Source: an uncultured Chloroflexales bacterium
GTDB lineage: Bacteria; Chloroflexota; Chloroflexia; Chloroflexales; Chloroflexaceae
Length of the DNA stretch: 35,628 nt
Assembly: GCA_937925925.1 (NCBI GenBank)
Contig: CALANA010000099.1
Location: forward strand, 1 to 35,628
Reading direction: 5' to 3'
Part shown: positions 8,215 through 16,722 of the stretch, one piece after another
Position numbering within the stretch: position 1 is the first letter of the stretch
Layout of the letters: the number at the start of each line of letters is the position of its first letter
Program-made: the position numbers and the translations under genes
Notes under the pieces: generated by a model
Told to the model about the DNA's origin: nothing
Seen by the model: only the letters and a program-made list of their open reading frames with translations
Databases searched by the model: none

Positions 8215-8247
8215 CCAGAGCATGTTGTGATCATGATCATGCTCTGG
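8215..8247 (+). promoter_or_regulatory. Palindromic operator candidate upstream of the respiratory operon
   Basis: A 10-bp inverted repeat CCAGAGCATG (8215-8224) / CATGCTCTGG (8238-8247) overlaps a perfect 12-bp palindrome TGATCATGATCA at 8228-8239. It lies about 125 nt before the first gene of the operon at 8370. The half-site TGATCA is reminiscent of Crp/Fnr-type dyads, but the spacing differs from the canonical TTGAT-N4-ATCAA. It could be a binding site or a transcript hairpin; there is no T-run. Confidence 0.4.
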
Positions 8248-8369
8248 ACACTGTCGATATCCGGCTGATGTCACCCTATGCCTGCCGTATTGTGCTGGCA
8301 ATGCTCAATGCTGGGGAAGCCCCCTGTGCTGTGGGTTATTAGGTCTTTGGAACTTCAGGAGGAAAACAC

Positions 8370-8624
8370 ATGCTGCGTAATTTCGTAAATCTGTTGGCAC
8401 CGATCACCCTGTCCCTGTACTTACTGAGCATGCTGCTACGATTCGGACGCTGGTTTATGGTCGTCAGATATCCACGGCTACGGCGTAAGGGCCTGTTCCA
8501 GTTCCGTGGAACTGCGCGTCGCCAGGCGGCGGGCTGGACTGAACGTCGCCCTGGTTTGTTGACCACTAATCTGGCTGCCTGGTACACTGCTGTTGCCTGG
8601 ACTCCAGGAAGGAGATGTGACTAA
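8370..8624 (+). CDS. Small membrane protein leading the Mo/Fe-S/NrfD operon
   Basis: The 84-residue product starts [20 protein letters not shown], with a hydrophobic segment at about 7-24 followed by a strongly basic stretch (RYPRLRRKG). This suggests a single membrane helix with a cytoplasmic positive tail. AGGAGG lies just upstream of the ATG. The stop codon overlaps the start of the Fe-S subunit (TAATG), which implies translational coupling. I recognise no family. By position it could be an assembly factor, a small subunit or an anchor for the respiratory complex. Its length, strong ribosome binding site and coupling make it a credible gene despite the lack of homology evidence. Confidence 0.7.
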   Translation: MLRNFVNLLAPITLSLYLLSMLLRFGRWFMVVRYPRLRRKGLFQFRGTARRQAAGWTERRPGLLTTNLAAWYTAVAWTPGRRCD

Positions 8625-9640
8625 TGGAGAAGTATGCACGACAACGAGAGGTCTGGGATAGGATGGCGGATGCGTTCCAGCCCACAGAGAGCCAGACCAG
8701 CGTTGAACCCCTGGCGGATCGGAGCGGGAAGGCGGGAGTTGGTACGCAACCAACCCCGCCGAAAGCCCAAGCGACACCGATTAATCTGGTTGGACGCCGC
8801 GAGGCGTTGCAGCACATGACCCAGAACGTCCTGGCCGGGCTGACGCTCGCGTTGTGGTCTAGTCAACCCAGGGCGGTGGAAGCGGCTGCGTCTGAACTTG
8901 AGGCGCTGGAACTGCCTGAATTGCCACCGCCGCAGCCTGGCGAGGATGTGTTGATGCGCATGATGCGTGATCTGCAGCGCGCTTTGGCAAAGCCAAAGGA
9001 GCAGCGACACTGGGTGATGGTGATTGACCTGCGCAAATGTGTGGGCTGCCACGCCTGCACGATCGCCTGTGTCACCGAGAATGCGCTGCCACCAGGTGTC
9101 CTTTATCGCCCGGTCATGGAAGAAGAGGTTGGCACCTATCCCCATGTCGCCCGGCGCTTTTTACCGCGCCCCTGCTTACAATGCGGGAACCCACCCTGCG
9201 TGCCCGTCTGCCCGGTACATGCGACGTGGAAGGGCGCTGATGGAATCGTGGTTATTGATTATGATGCGTGTATTGGCTGCCGCTACTGTATTACGGCCTG
9301 TCCCTACGGCGCACGCTCGTTTGATTTCGGCGAACATCACAGCGATAACGCCCCGCATCGGGCCGAATATGACATGGTCGCCAGTCCCGAATATGGTCAA
9401 TTCCGCCAACGTCAGGGTCAGCAGTCGCCGGTGGGCAACGCTCGCAAATGTCACTTCTGCAAGCACCGCATTGAAAAGGGCATGCTCCCGCAATGTGTGA
9501 CCACCTGTATCGGGCGTGCGACGTTCTTTGGCGACGCCAACGACTCCGCTAACCTGGTTTCAGAGTTAATTGCGTCGCCTAACGTGATGCGACTCAAAGA
9601 GGAGTTGGGCACTGAACCGAGTGCCTATTACCTGGTCTAA
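8624..9640 (+). CDS. Four-cluster [4Fe-4S] electron-transfer subunit of a molybdopterin oxidoreductase (TtrB/PsrB/NrfC-like)
   Basis: The 338-residue product carries four cysteine groups: C139-C142-C145-C149 ([11 protein letters not shown]), C184-C187-C192-C196 ([13 protein letters not shown]), C216-C219-C222-C226 ([11 protein letters not shown]), and C276-C279 with C291-C295. This is the standard arrangement of DMSO-reductase-family B subunits, which wire the molybdenum subunit to a NrfD-type membrane partner. GRREAL at 57-62 followed by a hydrophobic stretch ([11 protein letters not shown]) is a Tat-like signal or anchor, placed unusually far in, after a roughly 55-residue hydrophilic leader. 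That suggests the subunit sits outside the membrane with its partner. AAGGAG precedes the ATG, which overlaps the previous stop. The next gene follows within 23 nt. Family is confident; substrate is not determined by this subunit. Confidence 0.9.
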   Translation: MEKYARQREVWDRMADAFQPTESQTSVEPLADRSGKAGVGTQPTPPKAQATPINLVGRREALQHMTQNVLAGLTLALWSSQPRAVEAAASELEALELPELPPPQPGEDVLMRMMRDLQRALAKPKEQRHWVMVIDLRKCVGCHACTIACVTENALPPGVLYRPVMEEEVGTYPHVARRFLPRPCLQCGNPPCVPVCPVHATWKGADGIVVIDYDACIGCRYCITACPYGARSFDFGEHHSDNAPHRAEYDMVASPEYGQFRQRQGQQSPVGNARKCHFCKHRIEKGMLPQCVTTCIGRATFFGDANDSANLVSELIASPNVMRLKEELGTEPSAYYLV

Positions 9641-9662
9641 AGATAAGGATAGAGGTGTCACA

Positions 9663-11102
9663 ATGGAATACAATCTGACTTCGGATGAGGTGGCCCAACA
9701 GTCTGGAGCATGGAGGACGCATCCCAACACAATCGTTCACCAGCTTACCGTAGCGCAGCCACGCTGGATGCAAATCCTCTTTTATGGCGGTCTCACCCTG
9801 TTGTCAATCATCGGGCTGATTGCGCTTGGTGTGCGATTGCTAGAAGGGTTGCGAATTACGGCACTCACCAGCCCGATGGGGTGGGGCATGTGGGTGGCGG
9901 TCTACATCTACTTCATCGGATTATCAGCCGGTTCATTTTTATTGTCTACCTTGATCTATGTGTTTGGCATGGAACAATACGAGAAAGCAGGACGGATGGC
10001 ATTGCTCTCGGCGCTGTTTGCGTTGATGGCCGGTATGCTGTTTGTCTGGATCGATCTCGGCCACCCCTGGCGCTTCTGGCATGTGTTCACCCGCTGGAAT
10101 TATACCTCGGTACTGGCATGGGAAGTGATTGCGTATGGGTTTTATATTACCGTATTAGCCTCAGAACTCTGGCTACTGATGCGTTGTGACCTGGCAGACC
10201 TGGCATTGCGTACCACAGGCTGGCGGCAGATATTCTATCGCGTGGTTTCGCTGGGATTTCGTTGTCCCCAGAATCAAAATCAGTATCAGTATTGCCACAC
10301 GCAGAGTATGCAGCGGGTCAAGACACTGGGCATGATTGGTGTTCCTGTCGCCATTATTGTGCATGGTGGCACCGGTTCGATTTTCGCGGTGGTGCTTGCC
10401 AAACCGTACTGGTACTCCGGGTTGTTTCCAATCATCTTCCTGGTCTCGGCACTTGCCAGTGGTGCGGCCTTGATGACCTTTCTCTATGGCTTTTTTGGGC
10501 GTAAAGATGAGGATCATTTTGCGATCACCCGTGGTCTGGCGAACCTGATGATCCTGTTTATCGGGATCGACCTGATCCTGATAACAGCGGAGTTCCTGGT
10601 GGGACTGTATGGCAATATCCCGGAGCATCGGGAAGTCTACCATGCACTCCTGTTTGGTCAGTTCCGTTATACCTTCTGGGTTGGGCAAATGCTGTTCGGT
10701 ATCCTGATTCCCATCCTGCTGGTTACCCTGCCGCGCATGCGTCATAACACCTTCTGGCTGGGACTGGGGGGGTTGAGTGCGGTGATTGGCATTGTCGCGG
10801 TACGCTTCAACCTGGTGGTGCCCGCCTACATTGTTCCGATGCTGCCAGGATTAGACCACGCGATTAATGAAGCACGCTGGGCACACTCCTACTTCCCCAG
10901 TTTCTGGGAGTTGGCCAGCAGCATTGGTGGTGTTGCGCTGGTGGTACTTCCGTTCAGTATCGCGTTTCGGCTGCTCCCACTGTTCCACGAGATTGGTGAG
11001 CAGTTCAAAGAAACGGCCGACCCGATGCCAGTGACGCCGGAACAGAGTCGTGTGGTTGATCAACAGTTCCAGCAAGATCCAGGAGGTGTTCCCAATGTTT
11101 AG
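9663..11102 (+). CDS. NrfD/PsrC-type quinone-interacting membrane subunit (TtrC-like)
   Basis: The product is 479 residues from the chosen ATG, which has AGAGGTG about 7 nt upstream. An earlier in-frame ATG at 9621 would overlap the Fe-S gene by 20 nt and has no clear ribosome binding site. About nine or ten membrane helices are evident. The segments MGWGMWVAVYIYFIGLSAGS, WIDLGHPWRFWHVF and NYTSVLAWEV are typical of the NrfD family, which exchanges electrons between the quinone pool and the Fe-S subunit. A hydrophilic insert near residues 200-212 (CPQNQNQYQYCHTQ) is encoded by short imperfect hexamer repeats. Its stop codon overlaps the start of the molybdenum subunit by 8 nt, supporting a single transcript and a shared complex. 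Confidence 0.9.
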   Translation: MEYNLTSDEVAQQSGAWRTHPNTIVHQLTVAQPRWMQILFYGGLTLLSIIGLIALGVRLLEGLRITALTSPMGWGMWVAVYIYFIGLSAGSFLLSTLIYVFGMEQYEKAGRMALLSALFALMAGMLFVWIDLGHPWRFWHVFTRWNYTSVLAWEVIAYGFYITVLASELWLLMRCDLADLALRTTGWRQIFYRVVSLGFRCPQNQNQYQYCHTQSMQRVKTLGMIGVPVAIIVHGGTGSIFAVVLAKPYWYSGLFPIIFLVSALASGAALMTFLYGFFGRKDEDHFAITRGLANLMILFIGIDLILITAEFLVGLYGNIPEHREVYHALLFGQFRYTFWVGQMLFGILIPILLVTLPRMRHNTFWLGLGGLSAVIGIVAVRFNLVVPAYIVPMLPGLDHAINEARWAHSYFPSFWELASSIGGVALVVLPFSIAFRLLPLFHEIGEQFKETADPMPVTPEQSRVVDQQFQQDPGGVPNV

Positions 11103-14100
11103 ACGAAAATCGCGGCAGAAGAAGCAAGCGGCTGACTCCGGGATGTCATCCAGTCGGCGTCAGTTTCTGAAAATCGGTGCGCTTACGGGCGGGGCCGCGT
11201 TGCTGGGTGGTTGCTCCTATCAACAGATGAAGGATTCGTTCCAGGGATCGGGCGACTATCCGTATGCCGATCCGGAGAACATCCTCTACTCAGTCTGTTT
11301 GCAGTGTAATACCGGCTGCGGCATTAAGGTGAAGATACAAAACGGCGTGGCGGTCAAAATAGATGGCAACCCGCGTGCGCCGCAAACGCTCTGGCCGCAT
11401 CTGCCCTACGAAACATCGCCGTTTATGACGGCGGCGATTGATGGTGCCCTTTGCCCGAAGGGGCAGGCAGGTCTCCAGACTGTCTACGACCCCTACCGCA
11501 TTCGTACTGTCCTCAAACGGGCGGGCAAACGCGGCGAGAACAAGTGGGTGAGCATCCCCTTCGACCAGGCGATCCAGGAGATTGTTCAGGGTGGGCAACT
11601 ATTCAAAGATGTCCCTGGCGAGGAAAATCGGCATGTATCCGGGTTACAAGAGATCTGGGCGTTGCGCGATCCACAGGTCGCGCAGGCGATGGCTGCCGAT
11701 GTTGCTGCACTCAAAAAGACCATCACCAGCGTGCGTGGTGGCCAACAGCCCGAAAGCGCTGTACAAGAGGCCATTCGTGCCTTCCAGCAAAAGTACCGCG
11801 AGCATCTCGACACGCTGATCGACCCTGATCATCCGGATCTGGGGCCGAAAAACAATCAACTGGTCTTCAACTGGGGGCGCTTGAAAGCTGGACGGGGAGA
11901 CTTTATTCAGCGCTTCGTGCGGGATGCGTTCGGCTCGGTGAATGCGCATGGCCACACGACCATCTGTCAGGGCAGCCTCTATTTCACGGGCAAGGCCATG
12001 AGCGAGCAGTGGGGCTATGACGCGAAGGCCCACACCGTCAAATGGACGGGTGGTAAGAAGTTCTACTGGCAGGCAGACACCGGAAACTCGCAGTTTATCC
12101 TCTTTGTAGGTGCATCCCCCTTTGAGGCCAATTATGGCCCTCCAGGACGCTCGGTACGCATCACGCAGAATATCGTGGAGGGCCGACAGCGGATCGCAGT
12201 GGTCGATCCACGGTTCTCTAAAACGGCTTCCAAAGCCTGGAAATGGCTGCCCATTAAGCCCGGTACGGAAGCGGCGCTGGCATTGGCGATGATCCGCTGG
12301 ATCATCGAGAACAACCGCTATGACGTGCGCTACCTCGCCAACGCCAACAAAGCCGCCGCCCAGTCCACCGACGAGCCGACCTGGTGTAATGCCACCTGGC
12401 TGGTGGTAATCGACGCGGACGGTCAGCCGGGTAAGTTTCTGCGGGCACACGAGCTTGATCTGGCGCCCGTTCAGCAACGGAAGGCCGAGGATGGCAGCAC
12501 CTATGACTACGAACTGTTCGTGGTGTTGCGTAACGGCAAGCCTGTTGCCGTCGATCCGAATGACGACACCCGATCGATTAAGGGCGATCTGTTGGTGGAT
12601 ACCACGCTACGCACCGCCGACGGGCAGTCAGTTCAGGTCAAGTCGTCATTGCAACTGCTCTACGAATCGGCCCAGGAACACACCGTCGAAGAGTGGGCGC
12701 AGATCTGCGGGCTGGAAGCGGCGGACATTGTCGCGGTCGCTCACGAGTTCACGGCCCACGGCAAACGTGCGGTTGCCGAGATTCACCGGGGTGTCAGTCA
12801 GCATACAAATGGCTTCTATAACTGCTTCACGTTCAACGCGCTCAATCTACTGATCGGAAACTACGACTGGCAAGGTGGCTTCATTTCGGCCAGCGTATGG
12901 AACATTACCGGCGATCACGAGAATCAACCCTTTATGTTCAAATCCCTGCATCCGGGGAAGCTCAACGCCTTTGGTGTCACCAGCATCCGCCACGACATGC
13001 AGTATGAGGAGACCACGCTGTTTACGGGGTATCCGGCCAGACGCCCGTGGTATCCGCTCTCCAGTGACATCTATCAGGAAGTTATTCCCAGTATTGGTGA
13101 TCAGTATCCTTACCCGGTGAAGTGCCTGATCCTTTACATGGGATCGCCGGTGTATGCCCTGCCCGGTGGCAACAAACTGATACCGATCTTGATGGACACC
13201 GAGAAGCTGCCATTGTTCATCGTCAGTGATATTCTTGTCGGCGAGACCTCGATGTATGCCGACTACATCTTTCCTGACCTGACCTATCTGGAGCGCTGGG
13301 AGTTCCACGGCAGCCACCCTTCCTTTTCAAGCAAAATCCAGCCCATCCGCCAGCCAACGATTCCACCCATTCCCGAAACGGTTTCGGTAGCCGGTATGGA
13401 GATGCCCATCTCCCTCGAGACGATGCTGCTGGCGCTGGGCGTAGAACTCGGTCTGCCCGGGTTTGGCAAAGATGGGTTCGCTTCTGGTGAGGATTTCACT
13501 CATTTTGACCAGTATTACCTGAAGATGGTGGCGAATGTGGCGGCAGGAGACCAACCCGGCCTGGAAGTACCCGATGCCAGTGATGAGGAGGTGGCGCTGT
13601 TCCTCCAGGCACGTCGTCATTTGCCGCGCAGTATCTTTGATGTCGAGCGCTGGAAACAGGCCTGTGGCGAGGCATGGTGGCGCAAGGCCATTTATGTACT
13701 CAACCGGGGTGGACGCTTTGAAAACTTCGATCAAGCCTATGTGAACGATCAGGTCAGAAACAAGTATGGGAAGCTGATCAATCTCTATAGCGAGAAGGTT
13801 GCCACTTCCAGGAATGGCATGACCCCGACGCTGTTCAGCGGCATCCCACGCTTCTTCCCACCCTACACCGATTGCCTGGGCAACCCGATCAACGATGAGG
13901 GCCACGATCTGCGGCTGATTACCTTCCGTGATATTACAACCACCAAGTCACGCACCATCAGTAACTACTGGCTGTTAAGTGTGCTGCCTGAAAACGCGCT
14001 GTTGCTCAATCGGCTCGACGCGGAGCGCTTGAGCTTGCACGACGGCGATAGCATTCGGGTACGTTCCGTTTCCAACCCGGATGGCGAGTGGGATCTGGGC

Positions 14101-14379
14101 CATGGAAATCGACGCCAGCTCATCTTGCCGGTCAAAGTGATAGAGGGCATTCGACCGGGCACAGCCGGCTTTGCCGTCGGGTTCGGCCACTGGGCGTATG
14201 GGGCAAGCGACAGCATCATCGACGGCGAGCTTATTAAGGCCGATCCACAGCGTGCCAGTGGGTCGCATCTTAATGCTGCTATGCGTACCGATCCTGTCCT
14301 CAAAAACACCGCGCTGACCGATCCGGTTGGTGCCAGCGTGGTCTTCTTTGAGACGCTGGTCAAGCTGGAGCGGGTTTAA
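11095..14379 (+). CDS. Tat-exported molybdopterin oxidoreductase catalytic subunit, tetrathionate-reductase (TtrA)-like
   Basis: The 1094-residue product starts at ATG 11095 after AGGAGGTG. SRRQFLK at about 20-26 followed by GALTGGAALLGGC40 is a Tat signal with a lipobox-like cysteine. C68, C71, C75 and C120 (CLQCNTGC, then GALCPKG) would ligate the FS0 [4Fe-4S] cluster. HGHTTICQGS places C291 as the likely molybdenum ligand. The insert with IDPDHPDLGPKNNQ (about residues 241-254), the large size and the partner genes resemble TtrA and the related selenate-reductase-like branch rather than nitrate or DMSO reductase. MoCo-dinucleotide contacts and the C-terminal domain 4 (DAERLSLHDGDSIRVRS) are present. 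The enzyme would reduce, or oxidise, an oxyanion or sulfur compound outside the membrane. Tetrathionate, selenate, arsenate and polysulfide cannot be told apart by eye. Confidence 0.85.
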   Translation: MFRRKSRQKKQAADSGMSSSRRQFLKIGALTGGAALLGGCSYQQMKDSFQGSGDYPYADPENILYSVCLQCNTGCGIKVKIQNGVAVKIDGNPRAPQTLWPHLPYETSPFMTAAIDGALCPKGQAGLQTVYDPYRIRTVLKRAGKRGENKWVSIPFDQAIQEIVQGGQLFKDVPGEENRHVSGLQEIWALRDPQVAQAMAADVAALKKTITSVRGGQQPESAVQEAIRAFQQKYREHLDTLIDPDHPDLGPKNNQLVFNWGRLKAGRGDFIQRFVRDAFGSVNAHGHTTICQGSLYFTGKAMSEQWGYDAKAHTVKWTGGKKFYWQADTGNSQFILFVGASPFEANYGPPGRSVRITQNIVEGRQRIAVVDPRFSKTASKAWKWLPIKPGTEAALALAMIRWIIENNRYDVRYLANANKAAAQSTDEPTWCNATWLVVIDADGQPGKFLRAHELDLAPVQQRKAEDGSTYDYELFVVLRNGKPVAVDPNDDTRSIKGDLLVDTTLRTADGQSVQVKSSLQLLYESAQEHTVEEWAQICGLEAADIVAVAHEFTAHGKRAVAEIHRGVSQHTNGFYNCFTFNALNLLIGNYDWQGGFISASVWNITGDHENQPFMFKSLHPGKLNAFGVTSIRHDMQYEETTLFTGYPARRPWYPLSSDIYQEVIPSIGDQYPYPVKCLILYMGSPVYALPGGNKLIPILMDTEKLPLFIVSDILVGETSMYADYIFPDLTYLERWEFHGSHPSFSSKIQPIRQPTIPPIPETVSVAGMEMPISLETMLLALGVELGLPGFGKDGFASGEDFTHFDQYYLKMVANVAAGDQPGLEVPDASDEEVALFLQARRHLPRSIFDVERWKQACGEAWWRKAIYVLNRGGRFENFDQAYVNDQVRNKYGKLINLYSEKVATSRNGMTPTLFSGIPRFFPPYTDCLGNPINDEGHDLRLITFRDITTTKSRTISNYWLLSVLPENALLLNRLDAERLSLHDGDSIRVRSVSNPDGEWDLGHGNRRQLILPVKVIEGIRPGTAGFAVGFGHWAYGASDSIIDGELIKADPQRASGSHLNAAMRTDPVLKNTALTDPVGASVVFFETLVKLERV

Positions 14380-14380
14380 G

Positions 14381-14423
14381 GTGATCGCTGATCACCGACC
14401 GCATGCAACCGTGAGCGGTCGGT
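14381..14423. terminator. Convergent-gene hairpins, possible bidirectional terminator
   Basis: The 70-nt gap between two converging genes holds GTGATC-GCT-GATCAC at 14381-14395 and ACCGACCGC (14394-14402) with GCGGTCGGT (14415-14423), a perfect 9-bp stem. No T-run follows, so termination is inferred mainly from the position between converging operons. Confidence 0.4.
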
Positions 14424-14449
14424 GGTTGGCGGTCGGTAGTCAGCCGTCG

Positions 14450-15244
14450 TCAGGGCATCCACCCCATAGCAACCAGCACCACCGTGAGCAACGCAACCAC
14501 GATCTCTTGCACACCAATGATCGGGGTCGGGGTGTGGAGATTATGTAAGCCAATCCATGCCCGGATGGCGAGGAGGCCAGGGGCAGCAGCGACGAGCCAG
14601 GAGATCAGGCCGAGCCAGGCTCCCCCGATAACAAGCACACATGCGCTGATGTGAACAAGATAGACTGGTAAACGTCGCGCAGCCTGTCCACGTGCCAGAC
14701 GCAGCCGGGTGCGCACATACACAATACTGGTGAGCGCCCAGAGCGAGAGAATTCCCCATAACCCCAGCGCCGAACCCAATGGCTGTCCGCCTGTCAGCAG
14801 AAGCGCTGCGGCTATTGCTTGTAGCGCGGTTGCACCGACTAGTTCTGCGATCAGGGTGCGACTCTGTCGTCGCAGATCCGCCAACAGTTGCACGAGCAAC
14901 AGGGGCGTTGCCAACAGCAGTGGTAGCCAGAAGGCATGGTCTGTGACCCACAGAGCGATACTGGCAGCCAGCAAGGATAGTATGGCATAGAGGCAGGCAA
15001 ACCGTTCAGCCCAGACCGTGCGTGGATAGCGTTTGCTGCGTCGCCAGTCGCCCAACGCCAGTTTGAGCGGTTGACGGGTGAGAAAGGCCCCCAGGGCTGC
15101 CAGACTTAGCCACCCCCCTGCAACAGTAGGGCTAATCCACAGGCCCGTCAGGATAGGAGCGATGAGGAAAGCCCATCCACCATGTTCGGTTGGTAACGCA
15201 ATCAGGCGCAGGCGCACCGTCTGGGTTGGGAATGCTGCTGGCAT
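14450..15244 (-). CDS. YwiC-like polytopic membrane protein
   Basis: The 264-residue product has eight or more hydrophobic helices. Near the N-terminus it carries LPTEHGGWAFLIAPILTGL, the signature of the YwiC-like family (LP.EHG.WA). ATG 15244 is chosen; an in-frame TTG at 15259 would add five residues and has no better ribosome binding site. The family is functionally undefined. In Bacillus subtilis ywiC lies beside fnr and narK, and here the gene lies in a Crp/Fnr-associated block, so a link with anaerobic respiration is inferred from context. It sits 43 nt after the binding-protein gene in the same direction, probably in one transcript, and converges on the molybdenum subunit gene. Confidence 0.75.
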   Translation of the reverse strand: MPAAFPTQTVRLRLIALPTEHGGWAFLIAPILTGLWISPTVAGGWLSLAALGAFLTRQPLKLALGDWRRSKRYPRTVWAERFACLYAILSLLAASIALWVTDHAFWLPLLLATPLLLVQLLADLRRQSRTLIAELVGATALQAIAAALLLTGGQPLGSALGLWGILSLWALTSIVYVRTRLRLARGQAARRLPVYLVHISACVLVIGGAWLGLISWLVAAAPGLLAIRAWIGLHNLHTPTPIIGVQEIVVALLTVVLVAMGWMP

Positions 15245-15287
15245 CGCGTTAGCTCTCAACGACGCAGTAAAGCATAATCACACCGCA

Positions 15288-16304
15288 CTATGCCGCATAA
15301 AATGTGTCATCAGGCAAGTCGCCACCGATCACATCAGGCGACAACTCCTTCAGACGGCTGAAGAAGAACTCTAGATCATCACGTGCAGCGGTGGCGGGTA
15401 CCATCTCAAGCTGCATGCGTGGCAGCGACTGGGCGATAATTGGCTCCTGCAAGCCGAGTAATGGTGCGCCAAGTTGTGCCGCCTGCTCAGGATGCTGGCG
15501 TGACCAATCCACGGCCTCGTACAGACCATCCTGGATCGCAGCCACAACGTCGGGATAGTTATCAACCAGAGCGGCTACAGCCAGCGTACCTGCCTGTGGG
15601 ATACGTGGGCCGCGCCCGGTAATGGCATCCCATTCTTCCTGAAGATTGAGCGCGCGATGGATGGTCATACCTTCTTGCTGCCCACGAATCTGCGCCGCAG
15701 TCGCACCCGGTTCACTCAGTACAGCTACCTGTGTCTGCCCGGCCAACAAGAGTTGCAGGGCCTCGATCGGTGCCGAGACATACTGGGGCGTCAAATCGCG
15801 ATCAACATCCAGCCCGTGCGCACGCGCAAGGTAACGGAAGATCAGGTCGGGCATATCACCGCGGAAGGGGATGACAATCTGCGCTCCCTGCAAGTCATTC
15901 CAGGTGGTAATATTCGCGTCAACCGCACAGACATACAGCATGCCCCACACGGTCACATTCAGCAGGCGCACCGGCACCCCACGGCGATAGAGATTTGCCG
16001 CCACATTTGTGGGCGTTGCCGTCACGTGCAGCGCGTTTGATGTTACTTCGGCCCGCAGTTGATCTGGATTTGCCCAGGTATCAAACTGAACCTCCGGCAC
16101 CAGAGCAGTCAGACGCTCCTGCCGCGATACATGGGCCAGCAAAATCGACGGTGGGGCTGGCGGCCCTTTGATAACCAGTTGCTCCAGTGGCATTGCCTGG
16201 GTTTCAGACGTCTGCCGGGTACAGCCCGTCAATCCTACCGTCGCCAGAGTACCAGCAGTAGCTGCAAGCTGTAAAAATTGCCGCCGTGTGAATTGGTAAC
16301 GCAT
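15288..16304 (-). CDS. ABC transporter substrate-binding lipoprotein, NMT1/SsuA-type
   Basis: The 338-residue product starts at ATG 16304, with AGGAGC (plus-strand 16313-16318) upstream. RRQFLQ at 7-12 and LTGC at 25-28 form a Tat-type signal with a lipobox, so it is probably a membrane-anchored lipoprotein. The body follows the NMT1/THI5-like fold. WNDLQGAQIVIPF, the SAPIEALQLLLAGQTQVAVL segment and EPGATAAQI match the periplasmic-binding-protein type II group that includes SsuA, TauA and NrtA. The permease and ATPase genes lie upstream in the same direction but separated by about 420 nt of repeat DNA. The ligand cannot be assigned. Candidates in this superfamily include sulfonates, nitrate, bicarbonate, pyrimidine precursors and small organics. 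Confidence 0.8.
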   Translation of the reverse strand: MRYQFTRRQFLQLAATAGTLATVGLTGCTRQTSETQAMPLEQLVIKGPPAPPSILLAHVSRQERLTALVPEVQFDTWANPDQLRAEVTSNALHVTATPTNVAANLYRRGVPVRLLNVTVWGMLYVCAVDANITTWNDLQGAQIVIPFRGDMPDLIFRYLARAHGLDVDRDLTPQYVSAPIEALQLLLAGQTQVAVLSEPGATAAQIRGQQEGMTIHRALNLQEEWDAITGRGPRIPQAGTLAVAALVDNYPDVVAAIQDGLYEAVDWSRQHPEQAAQLGAPLLGLQEPIIAQSLPRMQLEMVPATAARDDLEFFFSRLKELSPDVIGGDLPDDTFYAA

Positions 16305-16387
16305 TTTGTATTGCTCCTGTCGAAATCTCAGTATGTTCAAACCCGACCGACCGAGAACAGATGGTCAGCGACATTGAACATGTCACA

Positions 16388-16442
16388 TCAACGACTGAAG
16401 TCGTTACTACGGATGCCTATCAACGACTGAAGTCGTTACTTC
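16388..16442 (+). repeat. Two copies of the AACGACTGAAGTCGTT palindrome
   Basis: The perfect 16-bp dyad AACGACT-GA-AGTCGTT occurs at 16390-16405 and 16422-16437 within a larger unit TATCAACGACTGAAGTCGTT. A degraded third start (TATCAACAT) is at 16447. The period is 32 bp. It is a REP-like interspersed repeat. Confidence 0.8.
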
Positions 16443-16545
16443 GCCCTATCAACATACCAATGTGACTTCGCCCTTCCGCATCCGTTGATCCGTCTTCCGC
16501 TTTCTCATATTCCAACGAGACGTCCCCTGGAACGAGCTGTCGCGG

Positions 16546-16579
16546 GGCGTAGAGGCGTTGCATGCAACGCCTCTACGCC
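16546..16579. repeat. Perfect 34-bp palindrome
   Basis: GGCGTAGAGGCGTTGCA (16546-16562) is followed directly by its exact reverse complement (16563-16579), with no loop. It is probably an interspersed REP-like element. The flanking CGCGGGGCGTAGAGGCG side is GC-rich. Confidence 0.85.
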
Positions 16580-16596
16580 GAAATCTCGGATACATG

Positions 16597-16642
16597 GGCG
16601 GAGACCGCAGGCCCCCGCACCCCCGCCGCGACGCAGTCTGGT
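16597..16642 (-). repeat. Second copy of the AGACTGCGT...GGGGCCTG repeat
   Basis: Read on the minus strand this block gives CCAGACTGCGTCGCGGCGGG then GGTGCGGGGGCCTGCGG. It matches 6813-6860 with scattered substitutions. It abuts the 34-bp palindrome. Confidence 0.5.
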
Positions 16643-16722
16643 TGGCGGACGAATGGCAAGAACATGTGGAAGGTTCATGTCGAAACGGTATTACACCATA
16701 TGATATGATCGTCAACCATTCG

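Larger units (their letters stand above)
16305..16722. other. Repeat-filled gap inside the ABC transporter locus
   Basis: This 418-nt gap separates the binding-protein gene from its ATPase. It contains three unrelated repeat types (16388-16442, 16546-16579, 16597-16642). The 190-codon minus-strand frame that crosses it (17021-16449) lies antisense in part to nothing functional and simply reads through the palindromes and the end of the ATPase gene. It is not believed. Repeat insertion appears to have split an originally contiguous operon. Confidence 0.6.

Noticed and set aside
11644..12477. 277-codon antisense ORF inside the molybdenum subunit gene
   Set aside because: Antisense shadow of conserved coding sequence. 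Similar shadows at 13327-13905, 28810-29457 and 33972-34592 were dropped for the same reason.
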